Part shown: piece after piece, positions 8,284-17,068 of the stretch | How positions within the stretch are numbered: the stretch's first letter is position 1 | Layout: the number at the start of each line of letters is the position of its first letter | NCBI GenBank assembly: GCA_013824685.1 | Contig: PNOG01000005.1 | Span: forward strand, 62,001 to 126,000 | DNA: 64,000 nt | Direction of reading: 5' to 3' | Source of the DNA: Coprothermobacter sp. | Lineage (GTDB): Bacteria > Caldisericota > Caldisericia > Cryosericales > Cryosericaceae | Program-made: the position numbers and the translations under genes | Notes under the pieces: model-generated | Told to the model about the DNA's origin: nothing | The model's database searches: none | What the model saw: only the letters and a program-made list of their open reading frames with translations

Positions 8284-8900
8284 CTACCTATACCCGTTCG
8301 ACCCTGGTCGTTCACTCGGCCTCCGGACATTCGGGCAAGACCACGATCTGCCGCTCTCTCGTAAGGGACCTTCCTTTTGACGTGTATATCAAGCTTTCAC
8401 GGCACAGCCTGCACCTCGCGACGCGCTCGCTGGCGACCGGGACACTGCCCCTCGAAGGAGGTGACACTGGACGCCTGAGTCAGTCGGAACGCTCTCCATG
8501 GTTGCGGCCGTTACGTGACATCATTCTCCTCGACGGACCTCATCGGGAGACAGAGGAGGCAGTGGCCACGACTCTTCAGCGGTGGCCTGCAGAGACACCC
8601 GTTCTCATCGAAGGCAACTGCTCCTCCGTCCCGGAGAGGTCGCGATACATGTACGTCCTCCGATGCCCCCTGCTGCAGAGCGCCAAGTCCAATATGGGCA
8701 TTATGGCAGCCCGGGCAGATCTGCTCGTCGTGAACAGGTTCCCTGGCTGTACGCCGGCCGAAGAGGCAGCCCTTCTTGCATTGCTCAGAGACTGGAACCC
8801 CCACGCGAACGAGGTCTCAGGATCCGTACAGGACATGGCGTTCATCGAGACGGTCGAAGCGGCCGTCCTCGAACTTCTGCCCGTGCTGCGCTCCGCTTGA
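8280..8900 (+). CDS. MobB-like P-loop NTPase
   Basis: 206 aa. Walker A HSASGHSGKTT is at residues 12-22. Later VLIEGN and ADLLVVNRF resemble the Walker B and base-recognition region of MobB-type proteins, small GTP-binding partners of molybdenum-cofactor guanylyltransferase. Overall similarity is weak, so only the P-loop fold is firm. It is translationally coupled to the short ORF before it and followed by a 60-residue protein. No other cofactor genes are nearby. Confidence 0.55.
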   Translation: MTTYTRSTLVVHSASGHSGKTTICRSLVRDLPFDVYIKLSRHSLHLATRSLATGTLPLEGGDTGRLSQSERSPWLRPLRDIILLDGPHRETEEAVATTLQRWPAETPVLIEGNCSSVPERSRYMYVLRCPLLQSAKSNMGIMAARADLLVVNRFPGCTPAEEAALLALLRDWNPHANEVSGSVQDMAFIETVEAAVLELLPVLRSA

Positions 8901-8972
8901 AAATGTGCCCCCGCATGACAGACTGTACTGTCGTCACCTGCAGCTGGTAGAATCAGGAACCAGGAGGCTCCC

Positions 8973-9155
8973 ATGGAAGATGTTGCACAGGAAGTCCGCG
9001 ATGAACTGCTCAAGGCAGCGACCGACGGATTTATCGATTGTGGCAAGGCACTAGGCATCGCCCGCAAGTTGGACGTCGACCCCAGAGTCGTGGGCAAGGC
9101 CTGCAACCTGTTGCACCTACGGGTCCGTTCCTGTTCACTCGGCCTGTTCGACTAG
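8973..9155 (+). CDS. Small conserved-looking 60-aa protein
   Basis: ATG preceded by GGAGG with 5-nt spacing. The sequence has a helical N-terminal half, then KLDVDPRVVGKACNLLHLRV ending in CSLGLF. This resembles a small helix-turn-helix-like family whose members end in C-LG-F motifs and sometimes sit near molybdenum-cofactor genes (from memory, weak). Its position behind the MobB-like gene would fit such a link. Function unknown. Confidence 0.55.
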   Translation: MEDVAQEVRDELLKAATDGFIDCGKALGIARKLDVDPRVVGKACNLLHLRVRSCSLGLFD

Positions 9156-9158
9156 CCG

Positions 9159-9791
9159 TTGCCAGCGCTCATCGTCCTCGCCACTGCTGCGGCAGTCGTG
9201 GCGGTCCTGCTGATGCCGTTCTCGCTTCTCGTCAACTTCCTGCCGCTCCAGAGACTCCTGCTTTCCATGGTCGGCACAACGGGAGGCGCCGCTCCCCGCT
9301 TTAGTGTGGCTGAAGCCGTCCACCGCGTCACAGACCTGCTCGCGTACCTTGCACTCCGCAGACCTCTGCCGGACAACGGCTTCTATTCGTCCTTGGAGCT
9401 TGCTCACATGGGCGACGTCCAGGCGATCTTCCAGGCTGTCTATCTGACAGCCCTTGTCTCATGCCTGCTGACGGCTGTTCTTATTACTCTCCTTCGCAGA
9501 GGGGAGGGTGACGTTCGCCACGTTGTTCGCGCCGCCGGCATCACCGTGCTCGCCATCGTTGCCGCTCTGGGAGCCATCTCGGTCGCCATCGGATTTGATG
9601 CATTGTTTATCGCCTTCCACGAGCTCGCTTTTGCGAACGACTTCTGGCTCCTCCCTGAAGACTCCGGACTCATCCGCCTGTTCCCCGAGGAGTACTTCAT
9701 GAACTACTTCTTCGTCGCACTCGGTGCGAGTGTCATCACCGCCCTTTTCCTCACAATGCTGTCACGCCCGAGGCGCACCCGCCGGCTTTAA
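9159..9791 (+). CDS. DUF1461 (TIGR01906-type) integral membrane protein
   Basis: 210 aa from TTG 9159, the first possible start after an in-frame stop 3 nt upstream. Hydrophobic segments lie at about residues 3-28, 92-115, 125-148 and 185-203. The extracytoplasmic FHELAFANDFWLLPEDSGLI and RLFPEEYF motifs are characteristic of the DUF1461 family. Function of the family is not known. It follows the 60-aa gene by 3 nt. Confidence 0.75.
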   Translation: MPALIVLATAAAVVAVLLMPFSLLVNFLPLQRLLLSMVGTTGGAAPRFSVAEAVHRVTDLLAYLALRRPLPDNGFYSSLELAHMGDVQAIFQAVYLTALVSCLLTAVLITLLRRGEGDVRHVVRAAGITVLAIVAALGAISVAIGFDALFIAFHELAFANDFWLLPEDSGLIRLFPEEYFMNYFFVALGASVITALFLTMLSRPRRTRRL

Positions 9792-9814
9792 CCATCGCTC
9801 TTTGCTGGTATACT
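9787..9814 (+). promoter_or_regulatory. Promoter of the MTA phosphorylase operon
   Basis: TATACT (9809-9814) with a weak TTTAAC (9787-9792) at 16-nt spacing, overlapping the end of the DUF1461 gene. The 5' leader contains a small hairpin (GCACAGC/GCTGTGC, about 9834-9850) before the ribosome site AAAGGAG. Confidence 0.45.
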
Positions 9815-9867
9815 CCTTAGGTAAGCAGCCAGGCACAGCCCCGCTGTGCATCACAAAGGAGACACAC

Positions 9868-10674
9868 ATGGAACAACGTGCTGAAATCGGGATCATCGGT
9901 GGTTCCGGGTTCTATTCCTTGCTCGAAAACGCGCAGGACATCAACGTCGAAACACCATATGGCACTCCGTCAGACCTCATCTCGCTGGGCGAGATTGCGG
10001 GCCGCAAGGTGGCGTTCCTTCCCCGTCACGGCAAGCACCATCGGCTTCCGCCTCATATGATCAACTACCGTGCCAACATCTGGGCTCTCAAGTCCCTCGG
10101 CGTCCGCCACATCATCGCTCCTACCGCCGTCGGTTCGCTGCAGCCAGACATCAAGGTGGGAGACCTCGTGGTCACCGACCAGTTCGTCGACCGGACGCGC
10201 CGCGCAGATACGACATTCTACAACGGCCCTGTCGTCACCCACATCTCCACGGCGGATCCGTATTGCCCTGTCCTCAACAAGATCGCAGTCGCGACCATCA
10301 GGAGCCTCGGTCTGCCGGTGCACGACGGCGGCACCTGCGTGGTCATCGAGGGACCCCGGTTCTCCACCAAGGCCGAGAGCAACTGGTTCACCCGCATGGG
10401 CTGGCATACCATCAACATGACGCAGTATCCAGAGGTCTCCCTGGCACGCGAGCAAGCCATGTGCTACTGCAACATCTCGGTCATCACAGACTACGACGCC
10501 GGGCTGGTCGCAGAGGAAGCAGTCGACCCTGTCAGCAACGAGGCGGTCATCAAGGCGTTCATGGCCAATCTCAAGAACCTTGTGACCATTATCGAGAAGA
10601 TGGTGCCGCAGATCCCCGGCCCAGACGAAGACTGCACCTGCTTCCACGCCCTGGACGGCGCCAGCATAGGCTGA
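9868..10674 (+). CDS. mtnP: S-methyl-5'-thioadenosine phosphorylase
   Basis: 268 aa from ATG 9868, preceded by AAAGGAG. It phosphorylises methylthioadenosine to adenine and methylthioribose-1-phosphate, recycling the by-product of polyamine synthesis and of SAM use. The N-terminal GIIGGSGFY, LPRHGKHHRLPPH, APTAVGSL, FIxG-like CVVIEGPRFSTKAES and the substrate region MTQYPEVSLARE are typical. A related purine nucleoside phosphorylase activity cannot be excluded. The C-terminus is cysteine-bearing (DEDCTCFHAL). Rhomboid follows by 3 nt. Confidence 0.9.
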   Translation: MEQRAEIGIIGGSGFYSLLENAQDINVETPYGTPSDLISLGEIAGRKVAFLPRHGKHHRLPPHMINYRANIWALKSLGVRHIIAPTAVGSLQPDIKVGDLVVTDQFVDRTRRADTTFYNGPVVTHISTADPYCPVLNKIAVATIRSLGLPVHDGGTCVVIEGPRFSTKAESNWFTRMGWHTINMTQYPEVSLAREQAMCYCNISVITDYDAGLVAEEAVDPVSNEAVIKAFMANLKNLVTIIEKMVPQIPGPDEDCTCFHALDGASIG

Positions 10675-10677
10675 TCC

Positions 10678-11361
10678 ATGCTTCCCATCCGCGACGACAA
10701 TCCCACTCGCACCTTCCCCCTGATCACGTTTCTGCTGATCCTGGCCAATGGTCTCGTGTGGCTGTGGGAGGTGTCCCTTGGCGGAGGAGCGGCTCTGAAC
10801 CATTTCTACTACCAGTTCGGCTTCATCCCCGGCGTCCTGACGGGCGCTTATGAGGCCCCATCGTGGGCGGTAGCCCCGTATGTCCTGACGGCCCTGACAT
10901 CGATGTTCATGCACGGAAGCTGGAGCCACATCCTCGGCAACATGCTGTTCCTGTGGATCTTTGGCAACAACATCGAGGATCATCTCGGCCACGGCAAGTA
11001 CCTACTGTTCTATTTGACGGGGGGCGTGACGGCTGCCATGGTTCACCTGCTTTCCGGACCGTCCTCCAAGGTCCCCACTATCGGGGCGAGCGGAGCCATC
11101 GCGGCCGTCATGGGAGCGTACTTCTTCCTGTACCCCAGAGCCAAGGTTCAGACCCTGGTCTTCTTCATCTTCATCACGTCCGTACGTCTGCCCGCCTGGG
11201 TCTTCCTTGGTGTCTGGTTCGTGATGCAGCTGTTCGAGGGAACGTTCGGCGCAGCCCAGGGGGTCGCTGTATGGGCGCACGTGGGAGGTTTCCTGTTTGG
11301 CGTTCTGATTGCGTGGATAACCAGCAGGAGAGGACGGGCCCGCACAGAGTACGAGGTCTGA
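10678..11361 (+). CDS. Rhomboid-family intramembrane serine protease
   Basis: 227 aa with six predicted membrane helices. The nucleophile is Ser138 in GASGA and the general base is His201 in WAHVGGF. The HGSWSHILGNM segment at 79-89 forms the conserved HxxxN-type motif of helix 2. It cleaves membrane-embedded substrates; the target is unknown. It sits between mtnP and surE with short gaps, in one operon. Confidence 0.92.
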   Translation: MLPIRDDNPTRTFPLITFLLILANGLVWLWEVSLGGGAALNHFYYQFGFIPGVLTGAYEAPSWAVAPYVLTALTSMFMHGSWSHILGNMLFLWIFGNNIEDHLGHGKYLLFYLTGGVTAAMVHLLSGPSSKVPTIGASGAIAAVMGAYFFLYPRAKVQTLVFFIFITSVRLPAWVFLGVWFVMQLFEGTFGAAQGVAVWAHVGGFLFGVLIAWITSRRGRARTEYEV

Positions 11362-11372
11362 GGAGGACACAC

Positions 11373-12203
11373 ATGCACATCCTTGTCACCAATGACGATG
11401 GGTTGTGGGCGCAGGGGATCCAAGCTCTTGTCGCCGCAATCCCTGCGGAACACACGATTTCGGTCGTCGCGCCCGCGTCTCCCCAGAGTGCCAAAGGGCA
11501 CTCCCTCACCATGCACAAGCCTCTGCGGGCCACCAGGGTGGAAGGCTACGTCCACTCCGGTGTCGATGCTTGGGCTGTGTCGGGCACTCCCGTCGATTGC
11601 ATGATGCTGGCCCTCGACGAACTGGTGAAGCAGAGGGTCGATATTGTTTTCTCCGGTATCAACCACGGCGACAACCTGGGCGACGACCTGCCATACTCCG
11701 GTACGGTATCGGGCGCCCATGAGGCCTTTCTGTCCGGGTACCCCAGTGTGGCATTCTCCACCGCATTCCCACGGACAGGAAGCTCTGGGTTCGATTTCAG
11801 CCCCATCGCTTGGTTCCTGAAGCAGATGCTTCCTCTCATCCCGGAACTCATCGGGATCAATCAGCCCCTCACGAAGAGCTTCAGCAGCGCTCTCAATGGG
11901 AGCCTATTTCTCAATATCAACGCACCCAATTGTCCGGCTTCCGAGGTCAGGGGAATCCGGGTTGTCCCTCAGGGACGCCGCCGCTATGCGCATCGCGTCA
12001 CCGCCAGCGTGGACCAGTTTGGAGCCCCCATCTACTGGATAGGGGGAGAGATCCCACCCATACCGCAGGAAGGAACCGATGTGACCGCCATTGCTGACGG
12101 GTACATCAGTGTCACGCCCCTGGGCATCGACCTGACGGACTATGTCCTTCTGGGGCGGCTGCTCCAACTCGGCACGTTCGCCGACCTCATGCCGACCCCG
12201 TAG
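11373..12203 (+). CDS. surE: 5'/3'-nucleotidase SurE
   Basis: 276 aa, ATG preceded by GAGGAGG. Metal ligands lie in the N-terminal VTNDDG, followed by VVAPASPQSAKGHSLT, SGTPVDC and the SGINHGDNLG loop, all standard SurE motifs. It dephosphorylates nucleoside monophosphates and acts as a survival protein. It is co-transcribed with mtnP and rhomboid. Confidence 0.93.
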   Translation: MHILVTNDDGLWAQGIQALVAAIPAEHTISVVAPASPQSAKGHSLTMHKPLRATRVEGYVHSGVDAWAVSGTPVDCMMLALDELVKQRVDIVFSGINHGDNLGDDLPYSGTVSGAHEAFLSGYPSVAFSTAFPRTGSSGFDFSPIAWFLKQMLPLIPELIGINQPLTKSFSSALNGSLFLNINAPNCPASEVRGIRVVPQGRRRYAHRVTASVDQFGAPIYWIGGEIPPIPQEGTDVTAIADGYISVTPLGIDLTDYVLLGRLLQLGTFADLMPTP

Positions 12204-12245
12204 TAGACGGACCAGCAACTGGCACCACGAAGGAGGTTCCTGCTC

Positions 12246-13805
12246 ATGGCACGGTTCACAATGCTGGACGGCGCCACCACCATTGGCGGCACCAAGCTTC
12301 TGTTCGAGGCGGGCGCGTCTCCTGATGCAACGCGTCTCCTGTTTGATTTCGGGCTCAGCTACGCCACCATGGGCTCATACTTCGAGGAATTCCTTACCCC
12401 GCGCACTTCTGCGGGCCTCACCGACTACCTGACGACAGGTCTGCTGCCAAAGCTGCGATTCTACCGCTCTGACCTCACAGCACTCCTTCGCGAAATGCAG
12501 CCTGAACTGGCGGCACAACTGACGGACCCTGGTCACATCGACGCATGCTTCATCACGCACGCGCATGTCGACCACACGGGTTCGATCTCGTTTCTGGATG
12601 AGACCATCCCGCTCTATGCCACACCGGTCACGGCTGCCGTTCTGCGGGCAGTCGAGGAGACGCAGTTCAGCTCCGGTCCGGAGAATAGCGTGACCGACTT
12701 CATCCTGCGGCCCAACCTGGGCGCCAACAAGCACGGCCAGCGACAGCTTGCCGACCTAAACGGGCCCATGCAGTTTCACGACTGCCGCGTGACATCCTTC
12801 CCGGTCGATCACAGCATCCCCGGCGCGTGCGCCTACCTCGTCGAGTATGACGGGGGCACGCTCGTGTACACGGGAGACCTCCGGTTCCATGGTCGCATGG
12901 GCCATGTGACGGAGGGCAGTATCGAGCAGCTCGCCGCAGTCCACCCTGACGCTCTCGTGATCGAAGGCACCAACCTTCGTTCGAGCGAGGGCGCGCCGGC
13001 TCACGACACGGCATTCCACCGACGCTTTGCGTTCTGGTCCGAGAAAGATGTCGAGACGAAAGCGCTCGAAGAGATCCAGAAGGCTCCGGGGCTGGTCATG
13101 GCAGACTTCGGCATGAAAGACCTGGACCGCCTCATGACCTTTCAGCGCGTAGCCCATGCCACCGGACGCAGGCTGGCCATCCTTCCGCGTGACGCCTACA
13201 TCGTTCGGCTGGCACAGGAGGCAGGCTATCCCACCATCGACCTGGAAGACTCGGAGCTCGTCCTGTACGTCAAGCGCGCCGGCAGCGGAACGTATGAAAA
13301 GGGAGACATCAAGCAGGACTGGGCCCGATCGACACTCCTGCACTTCGCCGGCGGCGATCCAGATTCCGTGGACCCAAAGGAGCGGCGAGACGCCGTAGAG
13401 GACGTCCTCAACGGGTCATGCTCTCGCATCGTCAGGGCGGCCGACGTCGCCGCGCACCAGTCGGACTACCTGCTTTCGCTGGGCTACTGGGATGTCCAGG
13501 AGCTGTGCGACCTGCATCCTGCTCCCGAGTCGCTGTACATCCATTCGTCGGCCGAGGCCTTCAACGAGGAGATGTCCTGGAGTCAGGAGCGTCTGGCCCG
13601 CTGGTTGGACCTTACCGGTATGGATTCGGTGCATATCCACGCCTCCGGGCATGCTTCGCAGGAAGACCTCTTCCGCATCGTCGAGCGGCTTGCTCCAAGG
13701 CACGTGTATCCCGTCCACACTGAGCATGCCGAACACTATGTCGAACGATTCGGAGATATGGTCAGTCTCGTGCAGAATGGCAAGGGCGTGCTCCTGGCAC
13801 CTTAG
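12246..13805 (+). CDS. Metallo-beta-lactamase/beta-CASP nuclease, RNase J-like
   Basis: 519 aa. The zinc motif HAHVDH is at 105-110, with later DHSIPGA and YTGDLRFHGR. The C-terminal motifs IHASGHASQEDL and VYPVHTEHAEH are the beta-CASP B/C motifs. The family comprises RNases J, CPSF-like RNA nucleases and some DNA nucleases. The roughly 50-residue insert between strand 3 and the zinc motif, and the lack of an RNase J C-terminal domain, make it a divergent member. RNA processing or decay is the best guess. Confidence 0.82.
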   Translation: MARFTMLDGATTIGGTKLLFEAGASPDATRLLFDFGLSYATMGSYFEEFLTPRTSAGLTDYLTTGLLPKLRFYRSDLTALLREMQPELAAQLTDPGHIDACFITHAHVDHTGSISFLDETIPLYATPVTAAVLRAVEETQFSSGPENSVTDFILRPNLGANKHGQRQLADLNGPMQFHDCRVTSFPVDHSIPGACAYLVEYDGGTLVYTGDLRFHGRMGHVTEGSIEQLAAVHPDALVIEGTNLRSSEGAPAHDTAFHRRFAFWSEKDVETKALEEIQKAPGLVMADFGMKDLDRLMTFQRVAHATGRRLAILPRDAYIVRLAQEAGYPTIDLEDSELVLYVKRAGSGTYEKGDIKQDWARSTLLHFAGGDPDSVDPKERRDAVEDVLNGSCSRIVRAADVAAHQSDYLLSLGYWDVQELCDLHPAPESLYIHSSAEAFNEEMSWSQERLARWLDLTGMDSVHIHASGHASQEDLFRIVERLAPRHVYPVHTEHAEHYVERFGDMVSLVQNGKGVLLAP

Positions 13806-13831
13806 AAATCCCCGGTCTCGTGGCGATTTCC
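13805..13831 (+). terminator. Possible weak terminator after the beta-CASP nuclease
   Basis: GAAATC and GATTTC flank a GC-rich core with partial CC/GG pairing. No T-run follows, so this is weak. Confidence 0.3.
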
Positions 13832-13867
13832 TCACAATCTCTGTAACAAAAACGGGCATAGTTACGT

Positions 13868-13881
13868 ATACACAGGTGTAT
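13868..13881. promoter_or_regulatory. Palindrome upstream of htrA, possible operator
   Basis: ATACAC-AG-GTGTAT, a perfect 6-bp inverted repeat 38 nt upstream of the htrA start. A regulator-binding site is possible; no convincing promoter was identified next to it. Confidence 0.3.
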
Positions 13882-13918
13882 GTGGCAAGCACCCCTGTTG
13901 CAGGTGAGGAGGTACGAC

Positions 13919-15184
13919 ATGATAGATGAGAATGGCTTCATCAAGCCAGATGCTAAGGAGACTGAGCAGCTGGACACATCGAACACAGTAGAAGGCTATG
14001 TCACGCCTGAGACTCCCCCAACCGTCCCGGCGTATAGCACGCCTTTCCCTCTACCTCAGCCCGCCGCCCGGCCTTCGAATCCCGGCCGCGTGCTCCTGGT
14101 GTGGGGACTCATCATCGGATTGCTGCTCGGCAGCGTCTTGGGCGGAATCCTGGGCAACTATGTTGTCATGTCCAACCCGGGAACGTTCCCCTGGGCACGC
14201 ACGGTATCGACGGCGTATCCAAGAACGACCGGCTCAGGAACGACCATCGTCACGACCGAAGAACAGGCCATCGAGAACGCTGTCAAGGTCGCTTCCCCTG
14301 CCGTGGTCCAGATTAACATCACCTCGGTCAGCCAGAACCCCTTTGGCTTCTCGTCGGGACAGCAGGACGGTCTCGGGTCGGGTTTCATCATCACGTCTGA
14401 CGGCTATGTGCTGACCAACAACCATGTCGTGGAGAATGCCACCAAGATCACCGTCATGCTCAAAGACGGGCGCGAGTTTCGTGGCCAGGTTGTGGGCACA
14501 GACGCCACCAGCGACGTCGCCGTGGTAAAGATCAGTGGCACCAACCTCCCGATGGTGCAGCTTGGTGACTCGTCAATGCTGACCGTGGGTCAGAAGGTCA
14601 TCGCCATTGGCAACCCCTATGGCCTGAGCCAGACGGTCACCACCGGCGTCATCTCGGCCCTCGAGCGGAACGTTCAGGTGTCCCAGACCGAGACCCTTGT
14701 GGGTGTCGTTCAGACTGACGCGGCCATCAACCCCGGCAACTCGGGAGGACCCCTGGTCGACCTGTCCGGTCGCGTCGTCGGTATCAACACCATAATCTAC
14801 CAGAACGCGCAAGGTCTTGGATTCTCCGTCTCGGTCAACACGGCGCGCAAGGTGTATGACGCTATCATCAAGGATGGCAAGGTGACCTGGCCTGCCCTCG
14901 GTATCCAGGGAGCCACCCTCACGACCTCCATCGTCGACCAGTACAGCCTCAAGGTCTCCCAAGGCGTCTACATCGTCCAGATCACGTCTGGATCCGGGGC
15001 ACAGGCTGCCGGGCTCAAGGCCGGGGACGTCATCACGGCGATCGACGACAAACCGATGACCACAATCGATGGAGTCCTCGGCTACATCCGGTCCAGGAAC
15101 GTCGGTGACACGGTCCAGGTCGTCGCCGACCGCAAGGGCACCACCAAGACGTTTGCTGTCACACTGAAAGCCCTCAACCAGTAG
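13919..15184 (+). CDS. Membrane-anchored HtrA/DegP-type serine protease with one PDZ domain
   Basis: 421 aa from ATG 13919, preceded by GAGGAGG. A proline-rich cytoplasmic N-terminus (to about 55) is followed by one membrane helix (58-83), a trypsin-like domain with H169 (NNHVV), D199 (SDVAVV) and S275 (GNSGGPL), and a PDZ domain at about 325-415. This is the topology of DegS and HtrA-like quality-control proteases of the cell envelope. A strong terminator follows. Confidence 0.93.
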   Translation: MIDENGFIKPDAKETEQLDTSNTVEGYVTPETPPTVPAYSTPFPLPQPAARPSNPGRVLLVWGLIIGLLLGSVLGGILGNYVVMSNPGTFPWARTVSTAYPRTTGSGTTIVTTEEQAIENAVKVASPAVVQINITSVSQNPFGFSSGQQDGLGSGFIITSDGYVLTNNHVVENATKITVMLKDGREFRGQVVGTDATSDVAVVKISGTNLPMVQLGDSSMLTVGQKVIAIGNPYGLSQTVTTGVISALERNVQVSQTETLVGVVQTDAAINPGNSGGPLVDLSGRVVGINTIIYQNAQGLGFSVSVNTARKVYDAIIKDGKVTWPALGIQGATLTTSIVDQYSLKVSQGVYIVQITSGSGAQAAGLKAGDVITAIDDKPMTTIDGVLGYIRSRNVGDTVQVVADRKGTTKTFAVTLKALNQ

Positions 15185-15210
15185 ACTCCTACCTGTTCAG
15201 TCTTGATATG

Positions 15211-15238
15211 CAACCCCGGCACCCCTGTGCCGGGGTTG
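15211..15238 (+). terminator. Intrinsic terminator of htrA
   Basis: A perfect 12-bp stem: CAACCCCGGCAC (15211-15222) pairs with GTGCCGGGGTTG (15227-15238) around CCCT. The T-tract is short. Confidence 0.8.
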
Positions 15239-15270
15239 TTCCAAATCGCCCTCGCCTTGCCAACAATGAA

Positions 15271-15287
15271 AACAGGACAATCCTGTT
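15271..15287. promoter_or_regulatory. Inverted repeat upstream of the 151-aa protein, possible operator
   Basis: AACAGGA-CAA-TCCTGTT, a perfect 7-bp inverted repeat about 80 nt upstream of the next start codon. Confidence 0.3.
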
Positions 15288-15368
15288 CATGGACGCTCGT
15301 GGGTGCGTCCGAATCTGCCGGGATGGAGAAATGGGTGGCAACAACACAGAACCTCAGAGCGTGGACTC

Positions 15369-15824
15369 ATGAGTGACGCGCTACATCTGGTGCGACCCGA
15401 CCTTCATGTCGCACTCGACTGCCCTGCAGACTGGACCATCATCGAGATGGATGAGCAGGCGGGATTCCGAGCATCCGACCCCGCTGACCCGCGTGTCGCC
15501 CTGCAGGTCACCTATGACGACGCCGGCTCGCCGTTGGACGAAACGTCTGAACGCCTTCGCAACGGCCTGCCCGAAGACGCCCGGTGTGAGCAGGGGACAC
15601 TGAGAAGGGGAGGGGTAGATGCAGACGATCAAGCGAACCTCGACGGTCGGCCTGTGAAAGCGCTGACGTTCAGCGCTCGCGACGGCTCGTTCGTCTATCG
15701 GGTCCTGGTCGCAGAGGACGCAGGGCACCGATGGACCGTTCGTCTCGAGACACTCCAGCGCAAGGAGTGGTGGCAGCAGAGCCAAACACTGGAAACGATG
15801 CTGGCTAGTCTGCTGTTGTTGTAG
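15369..15824 (+). CDS. Uncharacterised protein, 151 aa
   Basis: I do not recognise a family with confidence. The start at ATG 15369 has no strong ribosome site; an in-frame GTG at 15303 adds 22 residues. The sequence alternates short hydrophobic strands with charged loops (VALDCPADWTIIEMDE, RVALQVTYDD, FVYRVLVAEDAGHRWTV). This gives a mixed alpha/beta protein vaguely like the PsbP/DUF1795 fold. No signal peptide. It is convergent with mgsA, 6 nt away. Confidence 0.55.
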   Translation: MSDALHLVRPDLHVALDCPADWTIIEMDEQAGFRASDPADPRVALQVTYDDAGSPLDETSERLRNGLPEDARCEQGTLRRGGVDADDQANLDGRPVKALTFSARDGSFVYRVLVAEDAGHRWTVRLETLQRKEWWQQSQTLETMLASLLLL

Positions 15825-15830
15825 AAGAAC

Positions 15831-16235
15831 CTACGTTGCAGGGGGCTGCTCTTCGATGTCCTGCAACTCCTTCAGATGGCCAAGGACCAGCCTGGCTGTC
15901 GCAATGTTGGTGGCAAGAGGGATGTTATTGACATCACAGATCTTGAGCACGGCGTTGATATCCGGCTCATGAGGATGTGCGGTCAGGGGGTCCCTGAGGA
16001 AGACGACTGCCTTGATTTCGTCAGAGGCGATCATTGAGCCAATCTGAAGGTCCCCACCCTTCTCTCCGGAATTCACCCTGGTGACGTGAAGGCCGGTCAA
16101 TTCCTCGATGAGGCCACCTGTGCTCTTTGTGGCGACCAGCTCCTCCTGAGCCAGCATCTCCTGGTAATCCCTGCACAGTGCGATCATCTCGGGCTTCTTG
16201 CGGTCATGCGCGATCAGTGCAACTCTTGTTCTCAT
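15831..16235 (-). CDS. mgsA: Methylglyoxal synthase
   Basis: 134 aa. It converts dihydroxyacetone phosphate to methylglyoxal and phosphate, a bypass of lower glycolysis when phosphosugars accumulate. The phosphate loop reads TKSTGGLIEE, and SGEKGGDLQIG holds the catalytic aspartate (GGD). FLRDPLTAHPHEPDI and the closing NIPLATNIATA are diagnostic. It lies alone on its transcript next to a DnaA-box cluster. Confidence 0.93.
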   Translation of the reverse strand: MRTRVALIAHDRKKPEMIALCRDYQEMLAQEELVATKSTGGLIEELTGLHVTRVNSGEKGGDLQIGSMIASDEIKAVVFLRDPLTAHPHEPDINAVLKICDVNNIPLATNIATARLVLGHLKELQDIEEQPPAT

Positions 16236-16241
16236 GTGTCC

Positions 16242-16268
16242 ATTTTACCATACGTGAGCGCAAGTCAA
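16242..16268 (-). promoter_or_regulatory. Promoter of mgsA
   Basis: Minus-strand TTGACT (16263-16268) and TAAAAT (16242-16247) with 15-nt spacing; the -10 box is preceded by TGG, which may compensate for the short spacer. Confidence 0.5.
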
Positions 16269-16301
16269 CACGGCTGTGCCGGGACCCCTTCGCAGTTCAG
16301 G

Positions 16302-16484
16302 TTATCCACAGGATGCTGTGAATATCTGCGAAACACAAATTCGGATGAGTCTCAACCACACTGTTGATCATGAGTTCTGGTTGCACAGCAGTCCACAGGC
16401 TCCTATGGGCCCTTGGGTGGCGTGGGGCCCGCTGTGGACAACGCGTCTGCATCTTGAAGAGTTATCCACAGTGCCTGTGGATAG
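16302..16484. other. oriC: DnaA-box cluster between mgsA and dciA, part of a possible bipartite oriC
   Basis: Perfect TTATCCACA boxes lie at 16302-16310 and 16462-16470. One-mismatch boxes on the other strand are at 16433-16441 (TTGTCCACA) and 16476-16484 (CTATCCACA). The stretch 16315-16380 is locally AT-rich. The dnaN-recF-dciA block separates it from the second cluster at 19.35 kb. Confidence 0.55.
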
Positions 16485-16486
16485 TG

Positions 16487-17068
16487 TCAGTACTTCCTTG
16501 ACGTCGCCCGGTTCGTCCTGCGTTTCTGCTGTTCCTGGTGTCGCCAGACATCCCAGCGCATCCAGGCCTCATAGGCATGCAGAAACGAAAGCCTCAGGGC
16601 GGGGTTCTGAATGCCCTGCACGGCCTTCTCGGCTCTTGCCATCTGCGCGGGAGACAGCTGAATCGTGGCAGCCAGAGAGTCCGGATCCGGCGCAGAAACA
16701 GAAGACGTGACCTGCGGCCGATGGATGCGGACCTCGTGAACACTGTCGAGCCCAAAGGACAGGTCAGTCACGAGCTTGTCCCCCATGTGAGCATTCAAGC
16801 GCTCTACAATGAGGGCTTTCTGCTCAGACAGGACCTGCATGATGGACGGATTGGCACAGAGTATCGTCAATGTTCCATTCTTGAACTCAGCCGGATGAGA
16901 GTTGCGGGCGACGTACGTGCCAATGGTGTGCTCACTCCACAACGACTGGACGGCGGGCCAGACATCGCCTAGAGACTGAACCATGATGCCCTTGTCGAGG
17001 CGACCGGTGCGCCGCATCTCCTCGATGACCTCTCCGATGCGCTGCATACTGTTGTCGTGTCTTCTCAC
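16487..17068 (-). CDS. dciA: DciA-like (DUF721) protein, likely replicative-helicase loader
   Basis: 193 aa from GTG 17068, overlapping the recF stop by 4 nt (GTGA); ATG 17047 is an alternative. The central region LWSEHTIGTYVARNSHPAEFKNGTL and LCANPSIMQVLSEQKALIVERL match the KH-like DUF721 domain. DciA is the ancestral DnaB loader in most bacteria, and its place in dnaA-dnaN-recF-dciA is the usual one. The C-terminal tail is basic. Confidence 0.85.
   Translation of the reverse strand: MRRHDNSMQRIGEVIEEMRRTGRLDKGIMVQSLGDVWPAVQSLWSEHTIGTYVARNSHPAEFKNGTLTILCANPSIMQVLSEQKALIVERLNAHMGDKLVTDLSFGLDSVHEVRIHRPQVTSSVSAPDPDSLAATIQLSPAQMARAEKAVQGIQNPALRLSFLHAYEAWMRWDVWRHQEQQKRRTNRATSRKY

Noticed and set aside
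13868-13881. A promoter for htrA in the palindrome
   Set aside because: No -35/-10 pair with acceptable spacing could be assigned.
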